Source of the DNA: Xylocopa sonorina
Lineage: Eukaryota > Arthropoda > Insecta > Hymenoptera > Apidae
DNA length: 64,000 bases
NCBI RefSeq assembly: GCF_050948175.1
Contig: NW_027490392.1
Span: forward strand, 62,001-126,000
Direction: 5' to 3'
Shown here: positions 1 to 14,579 of the stretch, one piece after another
Layout of the letters: the number at the start of each line of letters is the position of its first letter
Position numbering within the stretch: position 1 is the first letter of the stretch
Notes under the pieces: model-generated
What the model saw: the letters and a program-made list of their open reading frames with translations, nothing else
Told to the model about the DNA's origin: nothing
The model's database searches: none
Program-made: the position numbers and the translations under genes

Positions 1-2270
1 CATTCATTTGAAGCGTGGACGAGGAATACATGACACTTCGCAAATCATATTATACCTTACCATGAAACATAGAAATGAGATGCGATATCGCGTTTTAAGA
101 AGCATCAGAAATCCATTTCTACCATACGTAGACATCTGCAAACGCTATTTCCTTGCAAGAAAGTGTCGCATTTACATTCAGATGATGTGTAGACGAGGAA
201 TACATAACACTTCGCAAATCGTATTATATCTTACCATGAAACATAGAAATGAGGTGCGATATCGCGTTTTAAGAAGCATTAGAACACTATTGCTACGATA
301 GGTAGACATTTGCAAACGCTATTTCCTTGCAAGGAAGTGTCGCATTTACATTCATTTGAAGTGTAGACGAGGAATACATAACACTTCGCAAATCATATTA
401 TATCTTACCATGGAACATAGAAATGTGATGCGATATCGCGTTTTAAGAAGCTTTAGAACTCTATTGCTACGATACCTAGACATCTGCAGACGCTATTTCC
501 TAGCAAGGAAGTGTCGCATTTACATTCATTTGAAGTGTAGACGAGGAATACATAACACATCGCAAATCATATTAAATCTTACCATGAAACATAGAAATGA
601 GATGCGATATCGCGTTTTAAGAAGCATTAGAACTCTATTGCTACGATACCTAGACATCTGCAGACGCTATTTCCTTGCAAGGAAGTGTCGCATTTAGATT
701 CATTTGAAGTGTAGACGAGGAATACATAACACTTCGCAAATCATATTATATCTTACCATGGAACATAGAAATGTGATGCGATATCGCGTTTTAAGAAGCA
801 TTAGAACTCTATTGCTACGATACCTAGACATCTGCAGAAGCTATTTCCTAGCAAGGAAGTGTCGCATTTACATTCATTTGAAGTGTAGACGAGGAATACA
901 TAACACATCGCAAATCATATTACATCTCACCATGAAACATAGAAATGAGATGCGATATCGCGTTTTAAGAAGCATTAGAACTCTATTGCTACAATACCTA
1001 GACATCTGCAGACGCTATTTCCTTGCAAGGAAGTGTCGCATTTACATTCATTTGAATCGTAGACGAGGAATGCATAACACATCGCAATGAATATTACATC
1101 TTACCATGAAACATACATATGAGATGCAATATCTCGTTTTAAGAAGCATTTGAACTCTATTGCTTCGATACGTAGACATATGCAAACGCTATTTCCTTGC
1201 AAGGAAGTGTCGCATTTACATTCATTTGAAGTGTAGACGAGGAATACATGACACTTCGCAAGTCATATTATATCTTACCATGAAACATAGAAATGAGATG
1301 CGATAACGCGTTTTACGAAGCATTAGAACTCTATTGCTGTGATAGGTAGACATTTGCAAACGCTATTTCCTTGCAAAGAAGTGTCGCATTTACATTCATT
1401 TGAAGTGTAAACGAGGAATACATAACATTTCGTAAATCATATTATATCTTACCATGAAACATAGAAATGAGATGCGATATCGCGTTTTAAGAAGCATTAG
1501 AACTCTGTTGCTACGATACCTAGACATCTGCAAACGCTAATTCCTTGCAAGGAAGTGTCGCATTTACATTCATTTGAAGTGTACACGAGGAATACATGAC
1601 ACTTCGCAAATCATATTATATCTTTCCATGAAACATAGAAATGAGATGCGATATCGCGTTTTAAGAATCACAAGCACTCTATTGCTACGATACGTAGACA
1701 TCTGCAGACGCTATTTCCTAGCAAGGAAGTGTCGCAATTACATTCATTTGAAGTGTAGACGAGGAATACATAACACTTCGCAAATCATATTATATCTTAC
1801 CATGAAACATAGGAATGAGATGCGATATCGCGTTCTAGGAAGCATTAGAACACTACTGCTACGATAGGTAGACATTTGCAAACGCTATTTCCTAGCAAGG
1901 AAGTTTCGCATTTACATTCATTTGAATTGTAGACGAGGAATACATGACACTTCGCAAATCATATTATATCTTACCATGAAACATAGAAATGAGATGCGAT
2001 ATCGCGTTTTAAGAAGCATTAGAAATCTATTGCTATGACAGGTAGACATCTGCAAACGCTATTTCCTTACAAGGAAGTGTCGCATTTACATTCATTTGAA
2101 GTGTAGACGAGGAATACATGACACATTCGCAAATCATATTATATCTTACCATGAAACATAGAAATGAGATGCGATATCGCGTTTTAAGAAGCATTAGAAC
2201 TCTATTGCTACGATAGGTAGACATATGCAAACGCTATTTCCTTACAAGGAAGTGTCGCATTTACATTCAT
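1..2270 (+). repeat. Left-end monomers, mixed order
   Basis: Starts in the last bases of a unit; the first full unit (8) is type E. A P-like unit (GATGATGTG) follows at 182, then two B-C-like pairs, then B 704, C 878, D 1052. The unit after D (1226) is not E but an ordinary GTAGACGAGG unit with GATAACGCG, a change that breaks the central palindrome. A +1 unit occupies 2096-2270. No non-satellite sequence. Confidence 0.75.
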
Positions 2271-3187
2271 TTGAAGTGTAGACGAGGAATACATAACACT
2301 TCGCAAATCATATTGTATCTTTCCATGAAACATAGAAATGAGATGCGATATCGCGTTTTAAGAATCATAAGAACTCTATTGCTACGATACGTAGACATCT
2401 GCAGACGCTATTTCCTAGCAAGGAAGTGTCGCATTTACATTCATTTGAAGTGTAGACGGGGAATACATAACACTTCGCAAATCATATTATATCTTACCAT
2501 GAAACATAGGAATGAGATGCGATATCGCGTTCTAGGAAGCATTAGAACATTACTGCTAATATAGGTAGACATTTGCAAACGCTATTTCCTAGCAAGGAAG
2601 TTTCGCATTTACATTCATTTGAATTGTAGACGAGGAATACATGACACTTCGCAAATCATATTATATCTTACCATGAAACATAGAAATGAGATGCGATATC
2701 GCGTTTTAAGAAGCATTAGAAATCTATTGCTACGATAGGTAGACATCTGAAAACGCTATTTCCTTGCAAGGAAGTGTCGCATTTACATTCATTTGAAGTG
2801 TAGACGAGGAATACATAACACTTCGCAAATCATATTATATCTTACCATGAAACATAGAAATGAGATGCGATATCGCGTTTTAAGAAGCATTAGAACTCTA
2901 TTGCTACGATACCTAGACATCTGCAGACGCTAGTTCCTAGCAAGGAATTGTCGCATTTACATACATTTGAAGTGTAGACGAGGAATACATGACACTTCGC
3001 AAATCATATTATATCTTACCATGAAACATAGAAATGAGATGCGATATCGCGTTTTAAGAAGCATTAGAACTCTATTGCTACGATAGGTAGACATCTGCAA
3101 ACGCTATTTCCTTACAAGGAAGTGTCGCATTTACATTCATTTGAAGTGTAGACGAGGAATACATAACACTTCGCAAATCATATTATA
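2271..3187 (+). repeat. Five-monomer block, copy 1 (second copy 6969-7885)
   Basis: Corresponds to 6969-7885 at an offset of 4698 bp (27 monomers). Shared private marks are TTGTATCTTTCC, GTAGACGGGG, GAACATTACTGCTAATATAGG and GCTAGTTCCTAGCAAGGAATTG. The copies separate near 3188, where TATATCTCACC replaces TATATCTTACC. Confidence 0.72.
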
Positions 3188-3221
3188 TCTCACCATGAAA
3201 CATAGAAATGAGATGCGATAT

Positions 3222-4096
3222 CGCGTTTTAAGGAGCATTAGAAATCTATTGCTACGATAGGTAGACATCTGCAAAAGCTATTTCCATACAAGGAAGTGTC
3301 GCATTCACATTCATTTGAAGTGTAGACGAGGAATACATGACACTTCGCAAATCATATTATATCTTACCATGTTACATAGAAATGAGATGCGATATCGCGT
3401 TTTAAGAAACATTAGAAATCTATTGCTACGATACATAGACATCTGAAAACGCTATTTCCTTGCAAGGAAGTGTCGCATTTACTTTCATTTGAAGTGTAGA
3501 CGAGGAATACATAACAGTTCGCAAATCATATTATATCTTACCATGAAACATAGAAATGAGATGCGATATCGCGTTTTAAGAATCATAAGAACTCTATTGC
3601 TACGATATGTAGACATCTGCAAACGCTATTTTCTTGCAAGGAAGTGTCGCATTTACATTCAACTGAAGTGTAGACGAGGAATACATAACACTTCGTAAAT
3701 CATATTATGTCTTACCATGAAACATAGAAATGAGATGCGATATCGCGTTTTAAGAAGCATTAGAACTCTATTGCTACGATACCTAGACATCTGCAAACGC
3801 TAATTCCTTGCATGGAAGTGTCGCATTTACATTCATTTGAAGTGTAGACGAGGAATACATGACACTTCGCAAATCATATTGTATCTTTCCATGAAACATA
3901 GAAATGAGATGCGATATCGCGTTTTAAGAATCATAAGAACTCTATTGCTACGATACGCAGACATCTGCAGACGCTATTTCCTAGCAAGGAAGTGTCGCAT
4001 TTACATTCATTTGAAGTGTAGACGGGGAATACATAACACTTCGCAAATCATATTATATCTTACCATGAAACATAGGAATGAGATGCGATATCGCGT
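3222..4096 (+). repeat. Five-monomer block, copy 1 (second copy 6354-7228)
   Basis: Matches 6354-7228 at an offset of 3132 bp (18 monomers), with private marks TTTTAAGGAGCATTAG, AAAGCTATTTCCATACAAGG, CCATGTTACATAG, AACAGTTCGC, CATTCAACTGAAG and CTTGCATGG. One difference seen is GATACGCAG (3957) versus GATACGTAG. The region 6969-7228 matches both this block and the 2271 block, so 6354-7885 looks like a splice of the two. Parts of the same block recur at 15.8-16.3 kb and 20.1-20.6 kb. Confidence 0.72.
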
Positions 4097-6353
4097 TTTA
4101 AGAAGCATTAGAAATCTATTGCTACGATAGGTAGACATCTGAAAACGCTATTTCCTTGCAAGGAATTGTCGCATTTACATACATTTGAAGTGTAGACGAG
4201 GAATACATGACACTTCGCAAATCATATTATATCTTACCATGAAACATAGAAATGAGATGCGATATCGCGTTTTAAGAAGCATTAGAACTCTATTGCTACG
4301 ATAGGTAGACATCTGCAAACGCTATTTCCTTACAAGGAAGTGTCGCATTTACATTCATTTGAAGTGTAGACGAGGAATACATAACACTTCGCAAATCATA
4401 TTATATCTCACCATGAAACATAGAAATGAGATGCGATATCGCGTTTTAAGAAGCATTAGAAATGTATTGCTACTATACCTAGACATCTGCAGACGCTATT
4501 TCCTAGCAATGAAGTGTCTGATTTACATTCATTTGAAGTGTAGACGAGGAATACATGACACTTCGCAAATCATATTATATCTTACCATGGAACATAGAAA
4601 TGTGATGCGATATCGCGTTTTAAGAAGCATTAGAACTCTATTGCTACGATACCTAGACATCTGCAGACGCTATTTGCTAGCAAGGAAGTGTCGCATTTAC
4701 ATTCATTTGAAGTGTAGACGAGGAATACATAACACATCGCAAATCATATTACATCTTACCATGAAACATAGAAATGAGATGCGATATCGCGTTTTAAGAA
4801 GCATTAGAACACTATTGCTACGATAGGTAGACATTTGCAAACGCTATTTCCTTGCAAGGAAGTGTCGCATTTACATTCATTTGAAGTGTAGACGAGGAAT
4901 ACATAACACTTCGCAAATCATATTATATCTTACCATGGAACATAGAAATGTGATGCGATATCGCGTTTTAAGAAGCGTTAGAACTCTATTGCTACGATAC
5001 CTAGACATCTGCAGACGCTATTTCCTAGCAAGGAAGTGTCGCATTTACATTCATTTGAAGTGTAGACGAGGAATACATAACACATCGCAAATCATATTAC
5101 ATCTTACCATGAAACATAGAAATGAGATGCGATATCGCGTTTTAAGAAGCATTAGAACTCTATTGCTACGATACCTAGACATCTGCAGACGCTATTTCCT
5201 TGCAAGGAAGTGTCGCATTTACATTCATTTGAATCGTCGACGAGGAATGCATAACACATCGCAATGAATATTACATCTTACCATGAAACATACATATGAG
5301 ATGCAATATCTCGTTTTAAGAAGCATTTGAACTCTATTGCTTCGATACGTAGACATATGCAAACGCTATTTCCTTGCAAGGAAGTGTCGCATTTACATTC
5401 ATTTGAAGTGTAGACTAGGAATGCATGACACTTCGCAAATCATATTATATCTTACCATGAAACATAGAAATGAGATGCGATATCGCGTTTTAGGAAGCAG
5501 CAGAAATCCATTGCTACGATACGTAGACACCTGCAAACGCTATTTCCTTGCAAGAAAGTGTCGCATTTACATTCATTTGAAGTGTAGGCGACGGATATAT
5601 AACACTTCGCAAATCATATTATACCTTACCATGAAACATAGAAATGAGATGCGATATCGCGTTTTAGGAATCATAAGAACTCTATTGCTACGATGCGTAG
5701 ACATCTGCAAACGCTATTTCCTTGTAAGGAAGTGTCGCATTTACATTCATTTGAAGTGTAGACGAGGAATACATGACACTTCGCAAATCATATTAAATCT
5801 TACCATGAAACATAGAAATGAGATGCGATATCGCGTTTTAAGAAGCATTAGAACACCATTGCTACGATAGGTAGACATTTGCAAACGCTATTTCCTTGCA
5901 AGGAAGTGTCGCATTTACATTCATTTGAAGTGTAGACGAGGAATACATAACACTTCGCAAATCATATTATATCTTACCATGAAACATAGAAATGTGATGC
6001 GATATCGCGTTTTAAGAAGCATTAGAACTCTATTGCTACGATACCTAGACATCTGCAGACGCTATTTCCTAGCAAGGAAGTGTCGCATTTACATTCATTT
6101 GAAGTGTAGACGAGGAATACATAACACTTCCCAAATCATATTATATCTTACCATGAAACATAGAAATGAGATGCGATATCGCGTTCTAAGAAGCAGCAGA
6201 AATCCATTGCTACGATACGTAGACATCTGCAGACGCTATTTCCTTGCAAGGAAGTGTCACATTTACATTCATTTGAAGTGTAGACGAGGAATACATAAGA
6301 CTTCGCTAATCATATTATATCTTACCATGAAGTATAGAAATGAGATGCGATAT
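4097..6353 (+). repeat. Mosaic monomers with one B-C-D group
   Basis: Contains B 4881, C 5055, D 5229, then a unit with GTAGACTAGGAATGC (5403), one with TAGACACCTGC, and F at about 5577. The D-to-F segment is repeated at 12190-12711 (offset 6961, 40 monomers plus one). The 4359-4532 unit has CTAGCAATGAAGTGTCTG. No unique sequence. Confidence 0.7.
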
Positions 6354-7228
6354 CGCGTTTTAAGGAGCATTAGAAATCTATTGCTACGATAGGTAGACAT
6401 CTGCAAAAGCTATTTCCATACAAGGAAGTGTCGCATTCACATTCATTTGAAGTGTAGACGAGGAATACATGACACTTCGCAAATCATATTATATCTTACC
6501 ATGTTACATAGAAATGAGATGCGATATCGCGTTTTAAGAAACATTAGAAATCTATTGCTACGATACATAGACATCTGAAAACGCTATTTCCTTGCAAGGA
6601 AGTGTCGCATTTACTTTCATTTGAAGTGTAGACGAGGAATACATAACAGTTCGCAAATCATATTATATCTTACCATGAAACATAGAAATGAGATGCGATA
6701 TCGCGTTTTAAGAATCATAAGAACTCTATTGCTACGATATGTAGACATCTGCAAACGCTATTTTCTTGCAAGGAAGTGTCGCATTTACATTCAACTGAAG
6801 TGTAGACGAGGAATACATAACACTTCGTAAATCATATTATGTCTTACCATGAAACATAGAAATGAGATGCGATATCGCGTTTTAAGAAGCATTAGAACTC
6901 TATTGCTACGATACCTAGACATCTGCAAACGCTAATTCCTTGCATGGAAGTGTCGCATTTACATTCATTTGAAGTGTAGACGAGGAATACATGACACTTC
7001 GCAAATCATATTGTATCTTTCCATGAAACATAGAAATGAGATGCGATATCGCGTTTTAAGAATCATAAGAACTCTATTGCTACGATACGTAGACATCTGC
7101 AGACGCTATTTCCTAGCAAGGAAGTGTCGCATTTACATTCATTTGAAGTGTAGACGGGGAATACATAACACTTCGCAAATCATATTATATCTTACCATGA
7201 AACATAGGAATGAGATGCGATATCGCGT

Positions 7229-10200
7229 TCTAGGAAGCATTAGAACATTACTGCTAATATAGGTAGACATTTGCAAACGCTATTTCCTAGCAAGGAAGTT
7301 TCGCATTTACATTCATTTGAATTGTAGACGAGGAATACATGACACTTCGCAAATCATATTATATCTTACCATGAAACATAGAAATGAGATGCGATATCGC
7401 GTTTTAAGAAGCATTAGAAATCTATTGCTACGATAGGTAGACATCTGAAAACGCTATTTCCTTGCAAGGAAGTGTCGCATTTACATTCATTTGAAGTGTA
7501 GACGAGGAATACATAACACTTCGCAAATCATATTATATCTTACCATGAAACATAGAAATGAGATGCGATATCGCGTTTTAAGAAGCATTAGAACTCTATT
7601 GCTACGATACCTAGACATCTGCAGACGCTAGTTCCTAGCAAGGAATTGTCGCATTTACATACATTTGAAGTGTAGACGAGGAATACATGACACTTCGCAA
7701 ATCATATTATATCTTACCATGAAACATAGAAATGAGATGCGATATCGCGTTTTAAGAAGCATTAGAACTCTATTGCTACGATAGGTAGACATCTGCAAAC
7801 GCTATTTCCTTACAAGGAAGTGTCGCATTTACATTCATTTGAAGTGTAGACGAGGAATACATAACACTTCGCAAATCATATTATATCTTACCATGATACA
7901 TAGAAATGAGATGCGATATCGCGTTTTACGAAGCATTAGAAATCTATTGCCACGATACGTAGACATCTGCAAACGCTATTTCCTTGCAAGGAAGTGTCGC
8001 ATTTACATTCATTTGAAGTGTAGTCGAGGAATACATAAGACTTCGCAAATCATATTATACCTTACCATGAAATATAGAAATGAGATGCGATATCGCGTTT
8101 TAAGAATCATAAGAACTCTATTGCTACGATACGTAGTCATCTGCAAACGCTATTTGCTTGCAAGGAAGTGTCGCATTTACATTCATTTGAAGTGTAGACG
8201 AGGAATGCACAACACTTCGTAAATCATATTATATTTTATCATGAAACATAGAAATGAGATGCGATATCGCGTTTTAAGAAGCATTAGAACCCTATTGCTA
8301 CGATACCTAGACATCTGCAAACGCTAATTCCTTGCAAGGAAGTGTCGCATTTACATTCATTTGAAGTGTAGACGAGGAATACATGACACTTCGCAAATCA
8401 TATTATATCTTTCCATGAAACACAGAAATGAGATGCGATATCGCGTTTTAAGAATCATAAGAACTCTATTGCTACGATACGTAGACATCTGCAGACGCTA
8501 TTTCCTAGCAAGGAAGTGTCGCATTTACATTCATTTGAAGTGTAGACGAGGAATACATAACACTTCGCAAATCATATTATATCTTACCATGAAACATAGG
8601 AATGAGATGCGATATCGCGTTCTAGGAAGCATTAGAACATTACTGCTACGATAGGTAGACATTTGCAAACGCTATTTCCTAGCAAGGAAGTTTCGCATTT
8701 ACATTCATTTGAAGTGTAGACGAGGAATACATAACACATCGCAAATCATATTACATCTTACCATGAAACATAGAAATGAGATGCGATATCGCGTTTTAAG
8801 AAGCATTAGAACTCTATTGCTACGATACCTAGACATCTGCAGACGCTATTTGCTTGCAAGGAAGTGTCGCATTTACATTCATTTGAATCGTAGACGAGGA
8901 ATGCATAACACATCGCAATGAATATGACATCTTACCATGAAACATACATATGAGATGCAATATCTCGTTTTAAGAAGCATTTGAACTCTATTGCTTCGAT
9001 ACGTAGACATCTGCAAACGCTAATTCCTTGCAAGGAAGTGTCGCATTTACATTCATTTGAAGCGTGGACGAGGAATACATGACACTTCGCAAATCATATT
9101 ATACCTTACCATGAAACATAGAAATGGGATGCGATATCGCGTTTTAAGAAGCATCAGAAATCCATTGCTACGATACGTAGACATCTGCAAACGCTATTTC
9201 CTTGCATGGAAGTGTCGCATTTACATTCATTTGAAATGTAGGCGACGGATATATAACACTTCGCAAATCATATTATACCTTACCATGAAACATAGAAATG
9301 AGATGCGATATCGCGTTTTAGGAATCACAAGAACTCTATTGCTACGATGCGTAGACATCTGCAAACGCTATTTCCTTGCAAGGAAGTGTCTCATTTACAT
9401 TCATTTGAAGTGTAGACGAGGAATGCATAACACTTCGCAATGAATATTACATCTTACCATGAAACATAGAAATGAGATGCGATATCGCGCTTTAAGAAGC
9501 ATTAGAACTCTATTGCTACGATACCTAGGCATCTGCAGACGCTAGTTCCTAGCAAGGAATTGTCGCATTTACATACATTTGAAGTGTAGACGAGGAATAC
9601 ATGACACTTCGCAAATCATATTATATCTTACCATGAAACATAGAAATGAGGTGCGATATCGCGTTTTAAGAAGCATTAGAACTCTATTGCTACAATAAAT
9701 AGACGTTTGCAAACGCTATTTCCTTGCAAGGAAGCGTCGCATTTACATTCATTTGAAGTGTAGACGAGGAATACATGACACATTCGCAAATCATATTATA
9801 TCTTACCATGAAACATAGAAATGAGATGCGATATCGCGTTTTAAGAAGCATTAGAACTCTATTGCTACGATAGGTAGACATCTGAAAACGCTATTTCCTT
9901 GCAAGGAAGTGTCGCATTTACATTCATTTGAAGTGTAGACGAGGAATACATAACACTTCGCAAATCATATTATATCTTACCATGAAACATAGAAATGAGG
10001 TGCGATATCGCGTTTTAAGAAGCATTAGAACTCTATTGCTACGATACCTAGACATCTGCAGACGCTAGTTCCTAGCAAGGAATTATCGCATTTACATACA
10101 TTTGAAGTGTAGACGAGGAATACATGACACTTCGCAAATCATATTATATCTTACCATGAAACATAGAAATGAGATGCGATATCGCGTTTTAAGAAGCATT

Positions 10201-10649
10201 AGAACTCTATTGCTACGATAGGTAGACATCTGCAAACGCTATTTCCTTACAAGGAAGTGTCGCATTTACATTCATTTGAAGTGTAGACGAGGAATACATA
10301 ACACTTCGCAAATCATATTATATCTTACCATGATACATAGAAATGAGATGCGATATCGCGTTTTACGAAGCATTAGAAATCTATTGCTACGATACGTAGA
10401 CATCTGCAAACGCTATTTCCTTGCAAGGAAGTGTCGCATTTACATTCATTTGAAGTGTAGTCGAGGAATACATAAGACTTCGCAATTCATATTATACCTT
10501 ACCATGAAATATAGAAATGAGATGCGATATCGCGTTTTAAGAATCATAAGAACTCTATTGCTACGATACGTAGTCATCTGCAAACGCTATTTGCTTGCAA
10601 GGAAGTGTCGCATTTACATTCATTTGAAGTGTAGACGAGGAATACACAA
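7229..10649 (+). repeat. Mosaic monomers with one D-E-F group
   Basis: Includes a block at about 7491-8340 with GTAGTCGAGG, ATAAGACTTCGCAAATC and GTAGTCATC. It recurs at about 10087-10777 (offset 2437) and 21244-21930 (offset 13753), and in part at 24.2-24.5 and 30.0-30.3 kb. Then C 8709, D 8883, E 9057, F 9231. The Q and +1 pair lies at 9579-9927. Confidence 0.7.
9579..9927 (+). repeat. Type Q monomer followed by a 175 bp (+1) monomer
   Basis: Q ends with TTGCTACAATAAATAGACG and creates a perfect 12 bp palindrome, CGTTTGCAAACG, at 9704-9715. The next unit (9753-9927) has one extra base: GACACATTCGC instead of GACACTTCGC. All seven Q palindromes (9704, 18929, 19626, 21020, 29198, 52861, 55300) are followed by a +1 unit. 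The 13 +1 units start at 2096, 9753, 16714, 18455, 18978, 19675, 20546, 21069, 29247, 52910, 53433, 53608 and 55349, so they cluster at 16-21 kb and 52-55 kb. The inserted base is the only common length change in the array. Confidence 0.82.
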
Positions 10650-12737
10650 CACTTCGTAAATCATATTATATCTTACCATGAAACATAGAAATGAGATGCG
10701 ATATCGCGTTTTAAGAAGCATTAGAACCCTATTGCTACGATACCTAAACATCTGCAAACGCTAATTCCTTGCAAGGAAGTGTCGCATTTACATTCATTTG
10801 AAGTGTAGACGAGGTATACATGACACTTCGCAAATCATATTATATCTTACCATGAAACGTAGAAATGAGATGCGATATCGCGTTCTAAGAAGCAGCAGAA
10901 ATCCATTGCTACGATACGTAGACATCTGCAGACGCTATTTCCTTGCAAGGAAGTGTCGCATTTACATTCATTTGATGTGTAGACGAGGAATACATAAGAC
11001 TTCGCTAATCATATTATATCTTACCATGAAACATAGGAATGAGATGCGATATCGCGTTCTGAGAAGCATTAGAACACTACTGCTACGATAGGTAGACATT
11101 TGCAAACGCTATTTCCTAGCAAGGAAGTGTCGCATTTACATTCATTTGAATTGTAGACGAGGAATACATGACACTTCGCAAATCATATTATATCTTACCA
11201 TGGAACATAGAAATGTGATGCGATATCGCGTTTTAAGAAGCATTAGAACTCTATTGCTACGATACCTAGACATCTGCAGACGCTATTTGCTTGCAAGGAA
11301 GTGTCGCATTTACATTCATTTGAATCGTAGACGAGGAATGCATAACACATCGCAATGAATATTACATCTTACCATGAAACATACATATGAGATGCAATAT
11401 CTCGTTTTAAGAAGCATTTGAACTCTATTGCTTCGATACGTAGACATCTGCAAACGCTAATTCCTTGCAAGGAAGTGTCGCATTTACATTCATTTGAAGC
11501 GTGGACGAGGAATACATGACACTTCGCAAATCATATTATACCTTACCATGAAACATAGAAATGGGATGCGATATCGCGTTTTAAGAAGCATCAGAAATCC
11601 ATTGCTACGATACGTAGACATCTGCAGACGCTATTTCCTTGCAAGGAAGTGTCGCATTTACATTCATTTGAAGTGTAGACGAGGAATACATAACACTTCG
11701 CAAATCATATTATATCTTACCATGGAACATAGAAATGTGATGCGATATCGCGTTTTAAGAAGCATTAGAACTCTATTGCTACGATACCTAGACATCTGCA
11801 GACGCTATTTCCTAGCAAGGAAGTGTCGCATTTACATTCATTTGAAGTGTAGACGAGGAATACATAACACATCGCAAATCATATTACATCTTACCATGAA
11901 ACATAGAAATGAGATGCGATATCGCGTTTTAAGAAGCATTAGAACTCTATTGCTACGATACCTAGACATCTGCAGACGCTATTTCCTAGCAAGGAAGTGT
12001 CGCATTTACATTCATTTGAAGTGTAGACGAGGAATACATAACACATCGCAAATCATATTACATCTTACCATGAAACATAGAAATGAGATGCGATATCGCG
12101 TTTTAAGAAGCATTAGAACTCTATTGCTACGATACCTAGACATCTGCAGACGCTATTTCCTTGCAAGGAAGTGTCGCATTTACATTCATTTGAATCGTAG
12201 ACGAGGAATGCATAACACGTCGCAATGAATATTACATCTTACCATGAAACATACATATGAAATGCAATATCTCGTTTTAAGAAGCATTTGAACTCTATTG
12301 CTTCGATACGTAGACATATGCAAACGCTATTTCCTTGCAAGGAAGTGTCGCATTTACATTCATTTGAAGTGTAGACTAGGAATGCATGACACTTCGCGAA
12401 TCATATTATATCTTACCATGAAACATAGAAATGAGATGCGATATCGCGTTTTAGGAAGCAGCAGAAATCCATTGCTACGATACGTAGACACCTGCAAACG
12501 CTATTTCCTTGCAAGAAAGTGTCGCATTTACATTCATTTGAAGTGTAGGCGACGGATATATAACACTTCGCAAATCATATTATACCTTACCATGAAACAT
12601 AGAAATGAGATGCGATATCGCGTTTTAGGAATCATAAGAACTCTATTGCTACGATGCGTAGACATCTGCAAACGCTATTTCCTTGCAAGGAAGTGTCGCA
12701 TTTACATTCATTTGAAGTGTAGACGAGGAATACATGA
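10650..12737 (+). repeat. 2088 bp tandem duplication, copy 1 (12 monomers)
   Basis: The first unit of a direct tandem duplication. It contains B-like 11146, D 11320, E 11494, B 11668, C 11842, C 12016, D 12190 and F about 12538. The two adjacent C units are themselves a single-monomer duplication. Shared private marks with copy 2 are CCTAAACATC, GAAACGTAG, GTTCTGAGAAGC, ACACGTCGCAATG and CATATGAAATGC. Confidence 0.85.
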
Positions 12738-14577
12738 CACTTCGCAAATCATATTATATCTTACCATGAAACATAGAAATGAGATGCGATATCGCGTTTT
12801 AAGAAGCATTAGAACCCTATTGCTACGATACCTAAACATCTGCAAACGCTAATTCCTTGCAAGGAAGTGTCGCATTTACATTCATTTGAAGTGTAGACGA
12901 GGAATACATGACACTTCGCAAATCATATTATATCTTACCATGAAACGTAGAAATGAGATGCGATATCGCGTTCTAAGAAGCAGCAGAAATCCATTGCTAC
13001 GATACGTAGACATCTGCAGACGCTATTTCCTTGCAAGGAAGTGTCGCATTTACATTCATTTGATGTGTAGACGAGGAATACATAAGACTTCGCTAATCAT
13101 ATTATATCTTACCATGAAACATAGGAATGAGATGCGATATCGCGTTCTGAGAAGCATTAGAACACTACTGCTACGATAGGTAGACATTTGCAAACGCTAT
13201 TTCCTAGCAAGGAAGTGTCGCATTTACATTCATTTGAATTGTAGACGAGGAATACATGACACTTCGCAAATCATATTATATCTTACCATGGAACATAGAA
13301 ATGTGATGCGATATCGCGTTTTAAGAAGCATTAGAACTCTATTGCTACGATACCTAGACATCTGCAGACGCTATTTGCTTGCAAGGAAGTGTCGCATTTA
13401 CATTCATTTGAATCGTAGACGAGGAATGCATAACACATCGCAATGAATATTACATCTTACCATGAAACATACATATGAGATGCAATATCTCGTTTTAAGA
13501 AGCAGTTGAACTCTATTGCTTCGATACGTAGACATCTGCAAACGCTAATTCCTTGCAAGGAAGTGTCGCATTTACATTCATTTGAAGCGTGGACGAGGAA
13601 TACATGACACTTCGCAAATCATATTATACCTTACCATGAAACATAGAAATGGGATGCGATATCGCGTTTTAAGAAGCATCAGAAATCCATTGCTACGATA
13701 CGTAGACATCTGCAGACGCTATTTCCTTGCAAGGAAGTGTCGCATTTACATTCATTTGAAGTGTAGACGAGGAATACATAACACTTCGCAAATCATATTA
13801 TATCTTACCATGGAACATAGAAATGTGATGCGATATCGCGTTTTAAGAAGCATTAGAACTCTATTGCTACGATACCTAGACATCTGCAGACGCTATTTCC
13901 TAGCAAGGAAGTGTCGCATTTACATTCATTTGAAGTGTAGACGAGGAATACATAACACATCGCAAATCATATTACATCTTACCATGAAACATAGAAATGA
14001 GATGCGATATCGCGTTTTAAGAAGCATTAGAACTCTATTGCTACGATACCTAGACATCTGCAGACGCTATTTCCTAGCAAGGAAGTGTCGCATTTACATT
14101 CATTTGAAGTGTAGACGAGGAATACATAACACATCGCAAATCATATTACATCTTACCATGAAACATAGAAATGAGATGCGATATCGCGTTTTAAGAAGCA
14201 TTAGAACTCTATTGCTACGATACCTAGACATCTGCAGACGCTATTTCCTTGCAAGGAAGTGTCGCATTTACATTCATTTGAATCGTAGACGAGGAATGCA
14301 TAACACGTCGCAATGAATATTACATCTTACCATGAAACATACATATGAAATGCAATATCTCGTTTTAAGAAGCATTTGAACTCTATTGCTTCGATACGTA
14401 GACATATGCAAACGCTATTTCCTTGCAAGGAAGTGTCGCATTTACATTCATTTGAAGTGTAGACTAGGAATGCATGACACTTCGCGAATCATATTATATC
14501 TTACCATGAAACATAGAAATGAGATGCGATATCGCGTTTTAGGAAGCAGCAGAAATCCATTGCTACGATACGTAGAC
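12738..14577 (+). repeat. 2088 bp tandem duplication, copy 2 (about 10.6 monomers)
   Basis: Tracks copy 1 at exactly +2088. The only clear differences I saw are GAGGTATAC (10814) versus GAGGAATAC and GCATTTGAAC (11423) versus GCAGTTGAAC (13504), so the duplication is recent. It departs near 14578, where copy 1 has GACACCTGCAAAC and this copy has GACATCTGCAGAC. Confidence 0.85.
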
Positions 14578-14579
14578 AT

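Noticed and set aside
2440..2470. CENP-B box
   Set aside because: The motif needs TTCG, then A, then CGGG at fixed spacing. The few CGGG sites found (about 2457, 4023, 7155) have no TTCG at the required distance.
9704..9715. Transposon terminal repeat or target-site signature at the Q palindrome
   Set aside because: No inserted element lies next to it; the palindrome is a local variant of GTAGACATCTGCAAACG within a normal monomer.
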